Part shown: piece by piece, positions 56,133 through 64,000 of the stretch
How positions within the stretch are numbered: the first letter of the stretch is position 1
Layout of the letters: every line of letters starts with the position of its first letter
NCBI RefSeq assembly: GCF_903645315.1
Contig: NZ_CAHJXL010000001.1
Location: forward strand, 2,472,501 to 2,536,500
Source: Victivallis sp. Marseille-Q1083
GTDB lineage: Bacteria > Verrucomicrobiota > Lentisphaeria > Victivallales > Victivallaceae
Length of the DNA: 64,000 nt
Direction of reading: 5' to 3'
Made by a program: the position numbers and the translations under genes
The notes under the pieces: model-generated
The model's input: the letters and a program-made list of their open reading frames with translations, nothing else
Told to the model about the DNA's origin: nothing
Databases searched by the model: none

Positions 56133-59100
56133 ATGAAGCGGTTGCCACTCGTACTGATACTGGTGTGCTGCTGTTGCGCGTTGCGGGCGGATCAGCAGCA
56201 CTCCAAACGGCCGGAGAAGAATATTCTTGTCCTGGTGTCATATCACCTGACCCATGATTGGACCCGGCAGCTCACTGCCGCGCTGGAGGAGCATACCGGC
56301 GATCTGCCGGTCCGACTGCATTTCAATTTCGTCGAATTTGACGCCATCCGCATCCACGATGCCGACGGCAATGAGAAAAAGCTCCGGACCTGCCTGGAAT
56401 GGGTGGCATCCGGCAATTACGATATGATCGTCGTCCTGGATGATCCGGTGATCGATTTGCTGCTGGCTCACTACGCGGAGTTGCCGGCCGGCCTGCCGAT
56501 TGTGGTTGCCGGCTATGAATATCCGCCGCCGGATTTGAAGGAAAAATATCCGAATGTGACCGGCGTCATCCAGCATTTCAATACCGAAGGATTGTTCCGG
56601 CTTGCTCTGGCGCTTTACCCGGACACCAGGGAATTTCTCATCTTGTCCGATTCCAGTCCGATGAGCCTGGAATTCGAACGGCGTTTGAAAGCGGAGAATT
56701 TGAACATCGACGGCGTCAAATTCTCCTTTGTCAACAATGCGGACCGGAGCCTGAAAGCCATTTTCAATCAGATTGAAAATTTGCCGGAAGAATCGCTGGT
56801 GCTGCTGTCGCCGTGGCGCGGACTTTACGGCAACGATTATCAAACGCTGGAAGCCTTCGCCGTCGATCTGAGTCGTTTCTGCAAACGTCCTTTTCTGGTC
56901 AGCGGCAATACGATGATCGGTTATGGCGCGCTGGGCGGCTACGTGACCGACCCGATTGAACACGGCAGGGAGACTGCCGCAGTCATCCGGGAGGTGATCG
57001 AAAAAGGCGGCGCCGAGTCGATTCCGCTGGTTCAGGGCAAAGTGCTGCCGGAATTCGATTACCAGGTCATGCGCGATAACCGGCTGGACTTCGGCAAGCT
57101 GCCGCCGGACGCCATCCTGAGGAACCGGCCGCCGTCCTATTGGGAAAAACATCGGCATCAGGCAATCGGCGTCGGAACGATGGTGTTGCTGGTTTTGTCC
57201 GGTGCGGCGGCCTACGGCGTGGCGGTGCGCCGCACCCTGCAGCGAAGCCGCAAACTTTACGAGGTGCTGCCGGCCCGGATCGGGGTGTTGAACCGCGAGG
57301 AGAAAATTCTCTATATGAACGGGGTGGACGCCCATACGGCGAATTCGGACCGGGCGAAAAGACTCTGCGATATTATGGATATCGATTACCCGAAAATCTC
57401 CGCTGCGGTCCGGGAAGTCTTCCTTACCGGTCAAAAACGGACGCTCGACTATGAGATTCGTTCGGTGAAACGGGTGATGACGCTGGCGCCGATTTCCCGC
57501 CGGTTGTTCGGCCAGGAGGCGGTCGTCTGGTTTTCTCACGACAACGCCGAATTGCAGGATGCCCGCAAACAGGCCGAAGCGTATGCCGCCCAATTGAAAC
57601 ATTCGGTGCGGATGTGGGATATCGTCACCAATTCGCTGCCGATTCATATTTTTGCCAAAGACGCCGACGATGACTTCAAATATATATTCACCAATGTTTC
57701 CCAGCAGCAATTTTTCGGTTTGAGCGCGGATGAACTGCAGGGGAAGACCGATTTCGATATCTTCCCGGCGGAACTGGCCGGACAACTGCGGCGGGAGGAT
57801 GAGGAGAATATGCGCGATCTCGAGCACGGCTTCGACAATATCATCCGGCTGGAACGCCGGGACGGCAGGATTGCCTCCCTGCAGATCACCCGTTATCCGT
57901 TCGTCGGGGAGGATGGTTCCCGGTGGCTGCTGGGCGCCGCTTTCGATGTGACGGAACTGGAAGAAGCCAAGCATCGCGCCGAGGAGAATGCCGATTGGTT
58001 CAAATTGACGCTGGACTCGATCGGCGACGGCGTGCTGACCACCGATGTGGACGGCAGAGTCATGATGCTCAATCCGGTTGCCGAGCGGATGCTGGGCGTC
58101 ACGCTGGCCGAAGCGGCCGGCCGGCCGCATGAGGAAATTTTTCACATCGTCGGCTCTCCGGACGGTTCGTCTTCGCCGATCGCCCGGACGCTGCGGACCG
58201 GCGCCACGGTCGAACAGGCCGGCCACACCGATCTGCTGTCCTGCAACGGCTGGCGCTACCATATTTCCGACAGCGCCGCGCCGATTCGCAGCCACGGCGG
58301 AGAACTTTCCGGGGCGATTCTGGTCTTTCGCGACGTGACCGAGGAATATGTCAAGCGCAACCAGCTTCGCGACGCGCTGACCAGTTTGGAATACGCTTCG
58401 GAGCTGACTTGTTCCGCGTCGTTCCGGATGAATCTCCGTACCCGGGAAATTGCCGGCAGCAAACTTTTGCCGGAGCTGTGGCCGTTGCGCGGCGACAAAG
58501 CGATTCCGCGCGAGGAGTTCGTGTTGCCGGAGGATGTCGAAAATTATATCCGCGTTTCCAATCGGATTTTGAACCGGGAATGCGAAATATCCACCTGGGA
58601 TTACCGTTCCGATTTCTTCGGAGAGTTGCGTTATTTCCGCATGCGCGCCTCGATCGATTGGAGCGTCCCGGAGGAACCCTATCTGCTCGGCGTGATTCAG
58701 GACATCACCGAAATCACCCACAGCATCGGCAGGCTCAAGGAGACGATGGAGCTTTGGGAATTGGTCATCAACTCGATTCCGATCATGTTTTTCGCCAAGG
58801 ATGCCGACCATGATTTCCGCTATGTGCTGTGCAACCAGGCGTATGCCGATTTCCTCTGCCGCAGCCGGGAAGAAATCCTCGGACGGACCGATGCGGAATT
58901 GTTTTGCCGGCCGGAGGATGCCGCCTGGTTCCACCGGAAGGATCTGGAGATCATGGCCAAGCCGGAAGGGGAGGAATTCGAGGAGTCCTGTACCGGGCCG
59001 CAGGGCAACGTGCTGCAATGCAAAACGATGAAAAAGCCTTTCCTCGGCCTTGACGGCCGGCGCCTGCTGCTCGGCGCTTTCAGCGATATCAGCGAGCTCA

Positions 59101-61661
59101 AGCATCTGATCGCCAGCGAGCGGTTCAACAGCGAAGTGCTGGCCTACACGGTCGGCGAACCGGATTTCGGTCGCGTCCTCGAATATATCGCCGACCGGCT
59201 GAAACGGCAGATGGCCGGCGACCGGGTGGTGTTGGCCCGCTGCAACGGGGAAGGCAGACTGCGCCTTGAGCGGGAATGGCTTTCGGCCGGTTCGCCGTCC
59301 ATTCGTGGCGCCGGACTCGAACGGCTTTACCGCGCCTGGGACGAATATTGCCGCCTGATGCGGGATGGCCGGATTTTGCGGTTTGCCGATCTTGCAGAGA
59401 ACGAATTGGCGGAGCCCGGCGCGGCTTGTGGCACTTGTTCGCAGATTGTGGCGCCGATTTTCGAGGAAAGCCGGCTGTGGGGAGCCCTTTTCGTCTGTTA
59501 TGCGGGGCGGCGCCGGACATTCTCCGACGCGGATGAGTGGATATTGCGTTCCTGTTCCAACGTGATTGCGCTGGCGCTGGCGCGGGAGAAGCAGGCGCAG
59601 AAGATCAAACGCTCCGAACGTGAAATGCAGTTGATCCTCGACAACATCGACATTCCGATTTCGCTCCATGCCGCCGACGGCAAGCTGCTTCACGTCAATA
59701 CCGCGGTCTGCCGGATGACCGGATTGGAAACGGAGGCGCTGCTGGCTTCGCCCGAGAGCGAGGTTTTCTATCTCGGCACCACGCCGCCGGCCGATTCGCC
59801 GTTGAAACAAATCATCGCCGGCAAGAAGTCCGCTTCCGCCGATTTATGCGTTGACTGCCGGCAGTACATCATCCATGCCGATGCGGTCATCGACGATCAC
59901 GGCAAATTGATCAATATCGTCAAGAGCGCCACCGAGGTCACCGAGCTGAATGCACTGATCAAAAATCAGAGCGTCATCAACTTCTGCCTGGAAACCCTGT
60001 TGCGTGAAAGCGATATGCAGAAAGCGATTTTTCTGGCGCTGCGGGCGGTCTGCCACCACATCGGCGCTTCCCGCAGTTATATTTTCCAGTTCGACACCGA
60101 CCGGAAAACCATTTCCTGTTTCATCGAATATGCCGAACCCGGCCGGGCGACCGTTTTCGGCAAAGTCAAAGATCAGCCGTACGACACCCGGCCGGATTGG
60201 GAGGGGCGGTTCGCCGGGCAGGAGAGCATTGCCATCGAGAGCATCGTCGACCAGGCCGGCCAGGAGGGACTGGGCGAATCCTGGGTGGAGATGGCGACCC
60301 GTTATTCGATGTGTTCGCTTTACGCCAACCGGATTATGCTCGACTCGAAATTCTGGGGATATATCGGCCTGGTCTACGAGGACCATCCGCATGCGATCAA
60401 CGCGCGCGAAGTGGACTTCATCCGCTCGGTGGCCCATTTCATCGAAGCGATGCTCGACCGCTGGCAGGCGCAGACGCAGTTGCTCGAGGCGCTGCAGAAG
60501 GCGCAGGCCGCCGACAAAGCCAAGAGTTTTTTCATCGCCAGCGTCAGCCATGAAATCCGGACGCCGCTGAACTCGGTGATCGGATTCTCCGAACTGCTCC
60601 GCGAAGGGCAGGTTTCGCCGCAGGAGCAGAAGGAGTACGTCGACAACATCGCCTACAGCGGCAATGCGCTGCTGCAACTGATCAATGATGTGCTCGATCT
60701 GTCCAAACTGGAAGCCGGGCAGGTGGTGCTGGTGCCGACGCCGACCGATTTCGGCGGGCTGGGGCGGGAAGTGATGAAGGTCTTTTCCTTCCGGGCGGCC
60801 GAGCGGAACGTGGCGCTGCAGGTGGAAATGCCGCAACTGCCGGAATTGGAGCTGGACAAGCAGCGCATCCGCCAGATTCTGTTCAATCTGATCGGCAATG
60901 CGGTTAAATTTACGGAACGCGGTTCGATTGTGCTCCGGGCGGAGTTCGTGCCGGCGGACGGCGAACGGGGCATCTTGCGTTTCTCGGTTGCCGATACCGG
61001 TATCGGAATTGCCGAAAAAGACCGGAAACGCCTGATGGAGCCGTTCGTTCAACTTTCCAATCTGCGCGGCACCAATGCGGCCAACAACGGAACCGGTTTG
61101 GGGCTGGCGATTTCCAAGCGGTTGGCGGAGGCGATGGGCGGCCGGCTGTGGCTGGAGAGCGAGCTCGGCAAAGGCAGCACCTTCGGCGTCACCTTGCACG
61201 GGGTCAAATTTCATCGCACCAGGCATCCGGAAGCGGTGACGCCGGCCAGGCCGGAAGAGGAGGACGCCGGCGAACCTGTTTCGATTTTGATTGTCGACGA
61301 TGTGGAAATGAATCTGCAGGTCATGAAGGCGATGTGCGCCAAAGCCGGCCTGACGGATGTCGTTGCCGTCGCCTCCGGGCCGGCCGCGCTGGCGGAGTTG
61401 GAGAAGCGCCGTTTCGATCTGGTGATGACCGACCTGTGGATGCCGGGGATGAACGGCGCCGAATTGGCGCAGAAAATTCACGCCGACCGGCGTTTCGCCG
61501 CGCTGCCGATCATCTCCGTCACCGCCGATGTCGAGGCGCAGAACAATTTCGCCCAGGACCATTTCGCCTGTGTGCTGCTGAAACCGGTCACCCTGGCGAA
61601 AGTGCAGCAGGTGGTCGAGGCGGTCCGGAAGAAAACCGCCAAGCTTATCAGGCGCGCTTGA
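56133..61661 (+). CDS. Hybrid histidine kinase with periplasmic ABC-type sensor, multiple PAS and GAF domains and receiver
   Basis: 1,842 residues. Signal peptide 1-20; periplasmic substrate-binding-protein-like sensor (about 25-330; ILVLVSYHLTHDWTRQL, YPNVTGVIQHFNTEGLF); membrane helix about 340-362. Then PAS-type domains near 490-610, 620-740, 755-870, 872-990 and 1163-1275, GAF-like domains near 1000-1150 and 1280-1445, HisKA with phospho-His1473 in SVSHEIRTPLNSVIGFSELL, HATPase (FNLIGNAVKFTERG, DTGIGIAEKD, NNGTGLGLAISKRL) and a receiver with phospho-Asp1767 (MTDLWMPGMNG). No output DNA-binding domain or Hpt is attached. Its stop overlaps the convergent methyltransferase gene by 14 bases. 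Confidence 0.9.
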   Translation: MKRLPLVLILVCCCCALRADQQHSKRPEKNILVLVSYHLTHDWTRQLTAALEEHTGDLPVRLHFNFVEFDAIRIHDADGNEKKLRTCLEWVASGNYDMIVVLDDPVIDLLLAHYAELPAGLPIVVAGYEYPPPDLKEKYPNVTGVIQHFNTEGLFRLALALYPDTREFLILSDSSPMSLEFERRLKAENLNIDGVKFSFVNNADRSLKAIFNQIENLPEESLVLLSPWRGLYGNDYQTLEAFAVDLSRFCKRPFLVSGNTMIGYGALGGYVTDPIEHGRETAAVIREVIEKGGAESIPLVQGKVLPEFDYQVMRDNRLDFGKLPPDAILRNRPPSYWEKHRHQAIGVGTMVLLVLSGAAAYGVAVRRTLQRSRKLYEVLPARIGVLNREEKILYMNGVDAHTANSDRAKRLCDIMDIDYPKISAAVREVFLTGQKRTLDYEIRSVKRVMTLAPISRRLFGQEAVVWFSHDNAELQDARKQAEAYAAQLKHSVRMWDIVTNSLPIHIFAKDADDDFKYIFTNVSQQQFFGLSADELQGKTDFDIFPAELAGQLRREDEENMRDLEHGFDNIIRLERRDGRIASLQITRYPFVGEDGSRWLLGAAFDVTELEEAKHRAEENADWFKLTLDSIGDGVLTTDVDGRVMMLNPVAERMLGVTLAEAAGRPHEEIFHIVGSPDGSSSPIARTLRTGATVEQAGHTDLLSCNGWRYHISDSAAPIRSHGGELSGAILVFRDVTEEYVKRNQLRDALTSLEYASELTCSASFRMNLRTREIAGSKLLPELWPLRGDKAIPREEFVLPEDVENYIRVSNRILNRECEISTWDYRSDFFGELRYFRMRASIDWSVPEEPYLLGVIQDITEITHSIGRLKETMELWELVINSIPIMFFAKDADHDFRYVLCNQAYADFLCRSREEILGRTDAELFCRPEDAAWFHRKDLEIMAKPEGEEFEESCTGPQGNVLQCKTMKKPFLGLDGRRLLLGAFSDISELKHLIASERFNSEVLAYTVGEPDFGRVLEYIADRLKRQMAGDRVVLARCNGEGRLRLEREWLSAGSPSIRGAGLERLYRAWDEYCRLMRDGRILRFADLAENELAEPGAACGTCSQIVAPIFEESRLWGALFVCYAGRRRTFSDADEWILRSCSNVIALALAREKQAQKIKRSEREMQLILDNIDIPISLHAADGKLLHVNTAVCRMTGLETEALLASPESEVFYLGTTPPADSPLKQIIAGKKSASADLCVDCRQYIIHADAVIDDHGKLINIVKSATEVTELNALIKNQSVINFCLETLLRESDMQKAIFLALRAVCHHIGASRSYIFQFDTDRKTISCFIEYAEPGRATVFGKVKDQPYDTRPDWEGRFAGQESIAIESIVDQAGQEGLGESWVEMATRYSMCSLYANRIMLDSKFWGYIGLVYEDHPHAINAREVDFIRSVAHFIEAMLDRWQAQTQLLEALQKAQAADKAKSFFIASVSHEIRTPLNSVIGFSELLREGQVSPQEQKEYVDNIAYSGNALLQLINDVLDLSKLEAGQVVLVPTPTDFGGLGREVMKVFSFRAAERNVALQVEMPQLPELELDKQRIRQILFNLIGNAVKFTERGSIVLRAEFVPADGERGILRFSVADTGIGIAEKDRKRLMEPFVQLSNLRGTNAANNGTGLGLAISKRLAEAMGGRLWLESELGKGSTFGVTLHGVKFHRTRHPEAVTPARPEEEDAGEPVSILIVDDVEMNLQVMKAMCAKAGLTDVVAVASGPAALAELEKRRFDLVMTDLWMPGMNGAELAQKIHADRRFAALPIISVTADVEAQNNFAQDHFACVLLKPVTLAKVQQVVEAVRKKTAKLIRRA

Positions 61662-62376
61662 CGGCGCCGAAAGCGGCGAAGCAGGAATTTTTGTGCAGCA
61701 GCTCCACCTGGGCGAAGCCGGCCTTTTTCAGCAGCTCGAGTTGAAAGACCACTGAACGCGGCGAGTCTTCCCTGGCGACGTTGTCAAAAATGTTCTGCCG
61801 GTAGGTTTCGCCGCCGATTTGCGCCAGGTAAGCGCCGTGGCGCTGCCACATCATTTGCTGCACGGCACCGATTTCATGGCAGACCAGGTCGGTAATCCAG
61901 ACGCTGCCGCCGGGCCGGAGCAGCCGGTGGAGCCGGCGGAACGCCGTTTCCCAGTCGCCGGTGTCGCGCAGATGGTGCAGCACCGCGGCGGCCAGGATGA
62001 CATCGTAACTGCCGTCGGCCAGTTCGGCGGTCCGGAAATCGGCCTGGATGATTCGGACCTTGCCGGAGTTTGCCGCTTGAACTCGTTCCTGCGCTTTGAG
62101 CAGCATCGGCCGGCTGAGGTCCAGCAGATCGCAATCGATTCCACGCTTCAACTGCAGCAGTTTCAGCGTATTGTTGCCGGCGCCGCAGCCGATGTCCAGC
62201 AGTTGCCGGACATCGGGCGTGACGCGGATTGCCGCGGCGGTGATGAGTTCCATCAGCAACGGCGCATCGGCGATCGAAACCTGGGCGGAATCCAGATTGC
62301 TGAACCGTTCGACATCATGGTCAAACCGTTCACGAATTTCCTCGACGGAGCTTTTTTGTTCAAGTGGGATATCCAT
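61648..62376 (-). CDS. Class I SAM-dependent methyltransferase
   Basis: 242 residues from the ATG with AAGGAGG 8 bases upstream. SAM loop LLDIGCGAGNNTLKLL, acidic motif DLLDLSRPML, QADFRTAELADGSYDVI and VLHHLRD with LLRPGGSVWITDLV place it near UbiE/Methyltransf_11-type small-molecule methyltransferases. The substrate is unknown. It is divergent from the XRE-cupin regulator, with which it shares operator-like repeats, so it is probably that regulator's target. Its 3' end overlaps the end of the hybrid kinase gene. Confidence 0.85.
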   Translation of the reverse strand: MDIPLEQKSSVEEIRERFDHDVERFSNLDSAQVSIADAPLLMELITAAAIRVTPDVRQLLDIGCGAGNNTLKLLQLKRGIDCDLLDLSRPMLLKAQERVQAANSGKVRIIQADFRTAELADGSYDVILAAAVLHHLRDTGDWETAFRRLHRLLRPGGSVWITDLVCHEIGAVQQMMWQRHGAYLAQIGGETYRQNIFDNVAREDSPRSVVFQLELLKKAGFAQVELLHKNSCFAAFGAVKRA

Positions 62377-62415
62377 GGCGGAAGCCTCCTTGGGGTTGTT
62401 CATTATTTTTAATTT

Positions 62416-62487
62416 CGTTAAATATATCATTTGAAAAAAACAAAATCAAATATTTCGATTGAAATTAAATATATTTAACGTTATTGT
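62416..62487. promoter_or_regulatory. Divergent promoters with inverted operator repeats
   Basis: CGTTAAATATAT (62416-62427) and its exact inverse ATATATTTAACG (62469-62480) flank the gap. Rightward promoter: TTGAAA (62459-62464), 17 bases, TATTGT (62482-62487), with the palindrome TTAAATATATTTAA (62465-62478) filling the spacer. Leftward promoter: TTGATT (62444-62449), 17 bases, TATATT (62421-62426), whose -10 lies inside the other repeat. Binding at either site would block RNA polymerase. Confidence 0.65.
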
Positions 62488-62512
62488 ATAAGGAAAAAAT
62501 CGGAGGATAACC

Positions 62513-63070
62513 GTGTTGCACGCCAGGATCGGCCGCCGGATTGCGGCATTCCGCCGGGAGCGGAATATTTCCATCAAGACATTTTCGGAATGGAGCGGCA
62601 TCAGTACCGCCTTGGTTAGCGAACTGGAGCGGGGAATCGGCAATCCGAGTTTATCGGTGCTGCAGCGGCTGGCGGCGACGCTGGAAGTGCCGCTGGCATC
62701 GCTGTTTGCCGAAGAGATCGACAACGCCGCCTTGATCTGCCGCAAAGCGGACCGGGTGCGTCTCCACCATCCGAACGAGACGGAAGCCGCCTACGACAAC
62801 TTGACGCCGGGACCGTTGCAGTCGAATGTTGAGCTGCTGCTGCTGACGCTGGTGCCGCATGGCGAGACGAACCACGAGTTCTCCCGGCACTTTGAAGAGG
62901 AGATCGCCTATGTCGTCGATGGGGAAGCCTGGATGGTTTTTGAACAGGAGGAGTTTCCGTTGTCGGCGGGAGACAGCATCCGGATTCTGCCGTCCCGCCG
63001 CCATAAACTGCGCAATGAGACCGACCGGCCGGTCAAGGTGCTTTTCATCAAGAGCAAGCCGGCCTGGTAG
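62513..63070 (+). CDS. XRE-type HTH regulator with C-terminal cupin domain
   Basis: 185 residues from a GTG with GGAGG 6 bases upstream. Residues 5-60 are an XRE helix-turn-helix (GRRIAAFRRERNISIKTFSE, ISTALVSELERGIGNPSLSV). Residues about 100-182 form a cupin barrel (HEFSRHFEEEIAYVVDGEAW, FPLSAGDSIRILPSRRHKLRN). Such regulators sense small metabolites. Operator repeats in the promoter suggest it represses itself and the divergent methyltransferase gene. The ligand is unknown. Confidence 0.92.
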   Translation: MLHARIGRRIAAFRRERNISIKTFSEWSGISTALVSELERGIGNPSLSVLQRLAATLEVPLASLFAEEIDNAALICRKADRVRLHHPNETEAAYDNLTPGPLQSNVELLLLTLVPHGETNHEFSRHFEEEIAYVVDGEAWMVFEQEEFPLSAGDSIRILPSRRHKLRNETDRPVKVLFIKSKPAW

Positions 63071-63076
63071 GGGCCG

Positions 63077-63271
63077 TCACTGCTGACCGGCCAGTTCCAA
63101 TTGCCGGACCGCCCAGTGAACCTGGGCCCGGCTGATGTTGAATTGTTTCGCCAGTTCCATCTCGGTCGGCAGGCGGCTGCCGATCTGATATTTGCCGTTG
63201 CCGAGTTCCGACATCAGATGGCTGCGGACGATATATTTATTGGCCTCTCCTTTGGGCGTTCTCTTGCGCAT
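63077..63271 (-). CDS. GntR-type winged-helix protein, HTH only (truncated?)
   Basis: 64 residues. ANKYIVRSHLMSELGNGKY and IGSRLPTEMELAKQFNISRA, then QVHWAVRQLELAGQ, are the GntR helix-turn-helix. The stop falls where the wing (normally GxGTFV) and effector domain should begin, so only the DNA-binding helices remain. AAAGG precedes the ATG. It could be a decayed regulator or a small stand-alone DNA-binding protein. It converges on the XRE-cupin gene, 6 bases apart. Confidence 0.6.
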   Translation of the reverse strand: MRKRTPKGEANKYIVRSHLMSELGNGKYQIGSRLPTEMELAKQFNISRAQVHWAVRQLELAGQQ

Positions 63272-63365
63272 TTTTCGCCTTTCGCTCCGGTTGATCCCCG
63301 TCCAATATAGCTTTGCCTGGCGAAGATTGCAAAAATTTTACCGGGTCGATCGGCCAGGAAGCGGT

Positions 63366-63397
63366 AAAAAAAGCACCGGGTGTTTCCACTCCGGTGC
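63366..63397 (-). terminator. Terminator for a leftward transcript
   Basis: On the leftward strand GCACCGG and CCGGTGC pair around an 11-base loop and are followed by seven T residues. It shows that transcription enters from the right, i.e. from the gene cut by the window edge. Confidence 0.7.
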
Positions 63398-63667
63398 CTG
63401 AAAATCATTTCCGGTCACGCCACGACTGCCTTTCTCCTCCGAACCAGCCGCTCCTCTACGCAATTTCTCCCTGCTGCTTCGTACTCCTCGTGACAGTCTT
63501 GAATTTTATCCGTATTTCTCCCGGAAAACGCCTCGCTGCTCCTCTTCCGCGTCCGCCTCGCAAGTCTCCTCCGCTCTCCTCAAGCAACCTGCCGGGCGAC
63601 CTCTTCCAGCCATGCGAATTCCATTACTCCTCCTCGGATGAAATTTCAAGCGCGATTCAGTGACCGG
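63398..63667. other. Non-coding or decayed stretch
   Basis: No solid gene. On the leftward strand a strong GGAGGAG precedes ATG at 63624, but the frame stops after 14 codons (63580). The strand is purine-rich, with repeated GAGGAG. It may be the 3' untranslated part of the gene to the right, or a gene broken by a frameshift. Confidence 0.3.
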
Positions 63668-64000
63668 TCAGAACTGCGGTCCAGCCCTGACCGGAAAACA
63701 ACAGATGAAAAGTTGCTCCAATATCTCCTCTTCACCGGAGCTGTCGCTCCACTCGATTATCTCCAGAACAACAGGACCCGCCGTACCGTTGAAAAAGGGT
63801 GCCGGCGGCCGGAAGGGATTGAATTTCTTTTTCGCTTCCAACAGCAAATGAAGGGGCTCCTGCGAAACTGCCGTCAGGCAGGCTTCCGGAGTGGCCTGGT
63901 GGATGTGCCAGGATTCCTGCGCATAAGCCTGTAAATCGGCGGCATGGCTGGACGCTCCTGCCAGGATCAGCCAACTGCAGCAAAATGTCAAGCCGACCAG
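63668..64000 (-). CDS. Secreted protein, function unknown (5' end beyond window)
   Basis: The open frame runs off the right edge. Visible residues include LVGLTFCCSWLILAGASSHA, which looks like the end of a signal peptide, then about 90 residues with ATPEACLTAVSQEPLHLLLE and GPVVLEIIEWSDSSGEEEIL. No family recognised. A TTG at 63991 could serve as start, but the hydrophobic stretch begins before it, so the gene probably starts outside. A terminator at 63366 supports transcription on this strand. Confidence 0.45.
   Translation of the reverse strand: MVGLTFCCSWLILAGASSHAADLQAYAQESWHIHQATPEACLTAVSQEPLHLLLEAKKKFNPFRPPAPFFNGTAGPVVLEIIEWSDSSGEEEILEQLFICCFPVRAGPQF

Noticed and set aside
56238-59810. 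Leftward frame of 1,190 codons antisense to the hybrid kinase
   Set aside because: Shadow frame; the kinase domains on the other strand are unambiguous.
63580-63624. 14-codon leftward frame behind a strong GGAGGAG
   Set aside because: Too short to support as a gene; noted only in the description of the region.

Overview
The window is a bacterial chromosome segment that looks like a member of the Lentisphaerota (Victivallis-like). This is an inference. It rests on two secreted proteins with the prepilin-type N-terminus and H-X9-DG style tail common in that phylum, many secreted glycosidase-type genes, GntR/LacI-type regulators, a URO-D-like protein next to an AraC regulator, and a tmRNA tag ending ALAA. 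No database search was possible.

Layout. 1-3480 is the 3' part of an rRNA operon: tail of tRNA-Ala, tRNA-Ile(GAT), 23S, 5S and a terminator. 3568-8839 carries housekeeping and envelope genes: a lipoprotein, an FmdB-like zinc ribbon, a MutT-type Nudix protein, a methyltransferase, and two tandem ArnT-like lipid-linked sugar transferases. 9231-11207 is hisC plus an orphan MEMO protein. 11255-20000 holds a phosphoesterase/beta-propeller fusion, an AraC/URO-D-like divergent pair, an EIIA-CBS protein with an ArsB/NhaD-type permease, and lipoproteins.

20043-28625 reads leftward as a glycan-use locus: a GntR/LacI regulator with a strong promoter, a prepilin-like protein, a 1,257-residue secreted protein and a GH28-type enzyme. 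An IS110-family element (21575-22897) sits exactly in the short gap before the GH28 gene. Its 270-bp leader can fold into stem-loops placed as expected for a bridge RNA.

28785-42439 holds core genes: a DUF4349 lipoprotein, an N6-adenine methylase coupled to a DJ-1/PfpI gene, a GNAT protein, obg, rpmA, ssrA, meso-DAP dehydrogenase, ffh, a YmdB-type phosphoesterase, nadC and ruvA. 42804-50511 is an N-acetylhexosamine salvage cluster: nagA and a ROK kinase leftward; a LacI regulator, nucleotidyltransferase, NahK-like kinase, GalE-like epimerase and nagB rightward. Two LacI-type operators lie in the divergent gap. Next come a second prepilin-like protein, a GH114-like secreted protein and a cytoplasmic GH2 enzyme, which suggests amino-sugar or galactose polymers feed the cluster. 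56133-61661 is one very large hybrid histidine kinase. The end holds a divergent methyltransferase / XRE-cupin pair with shared operators, an HTH-only GntR fragment, and a secreted protein cut by the window edge.
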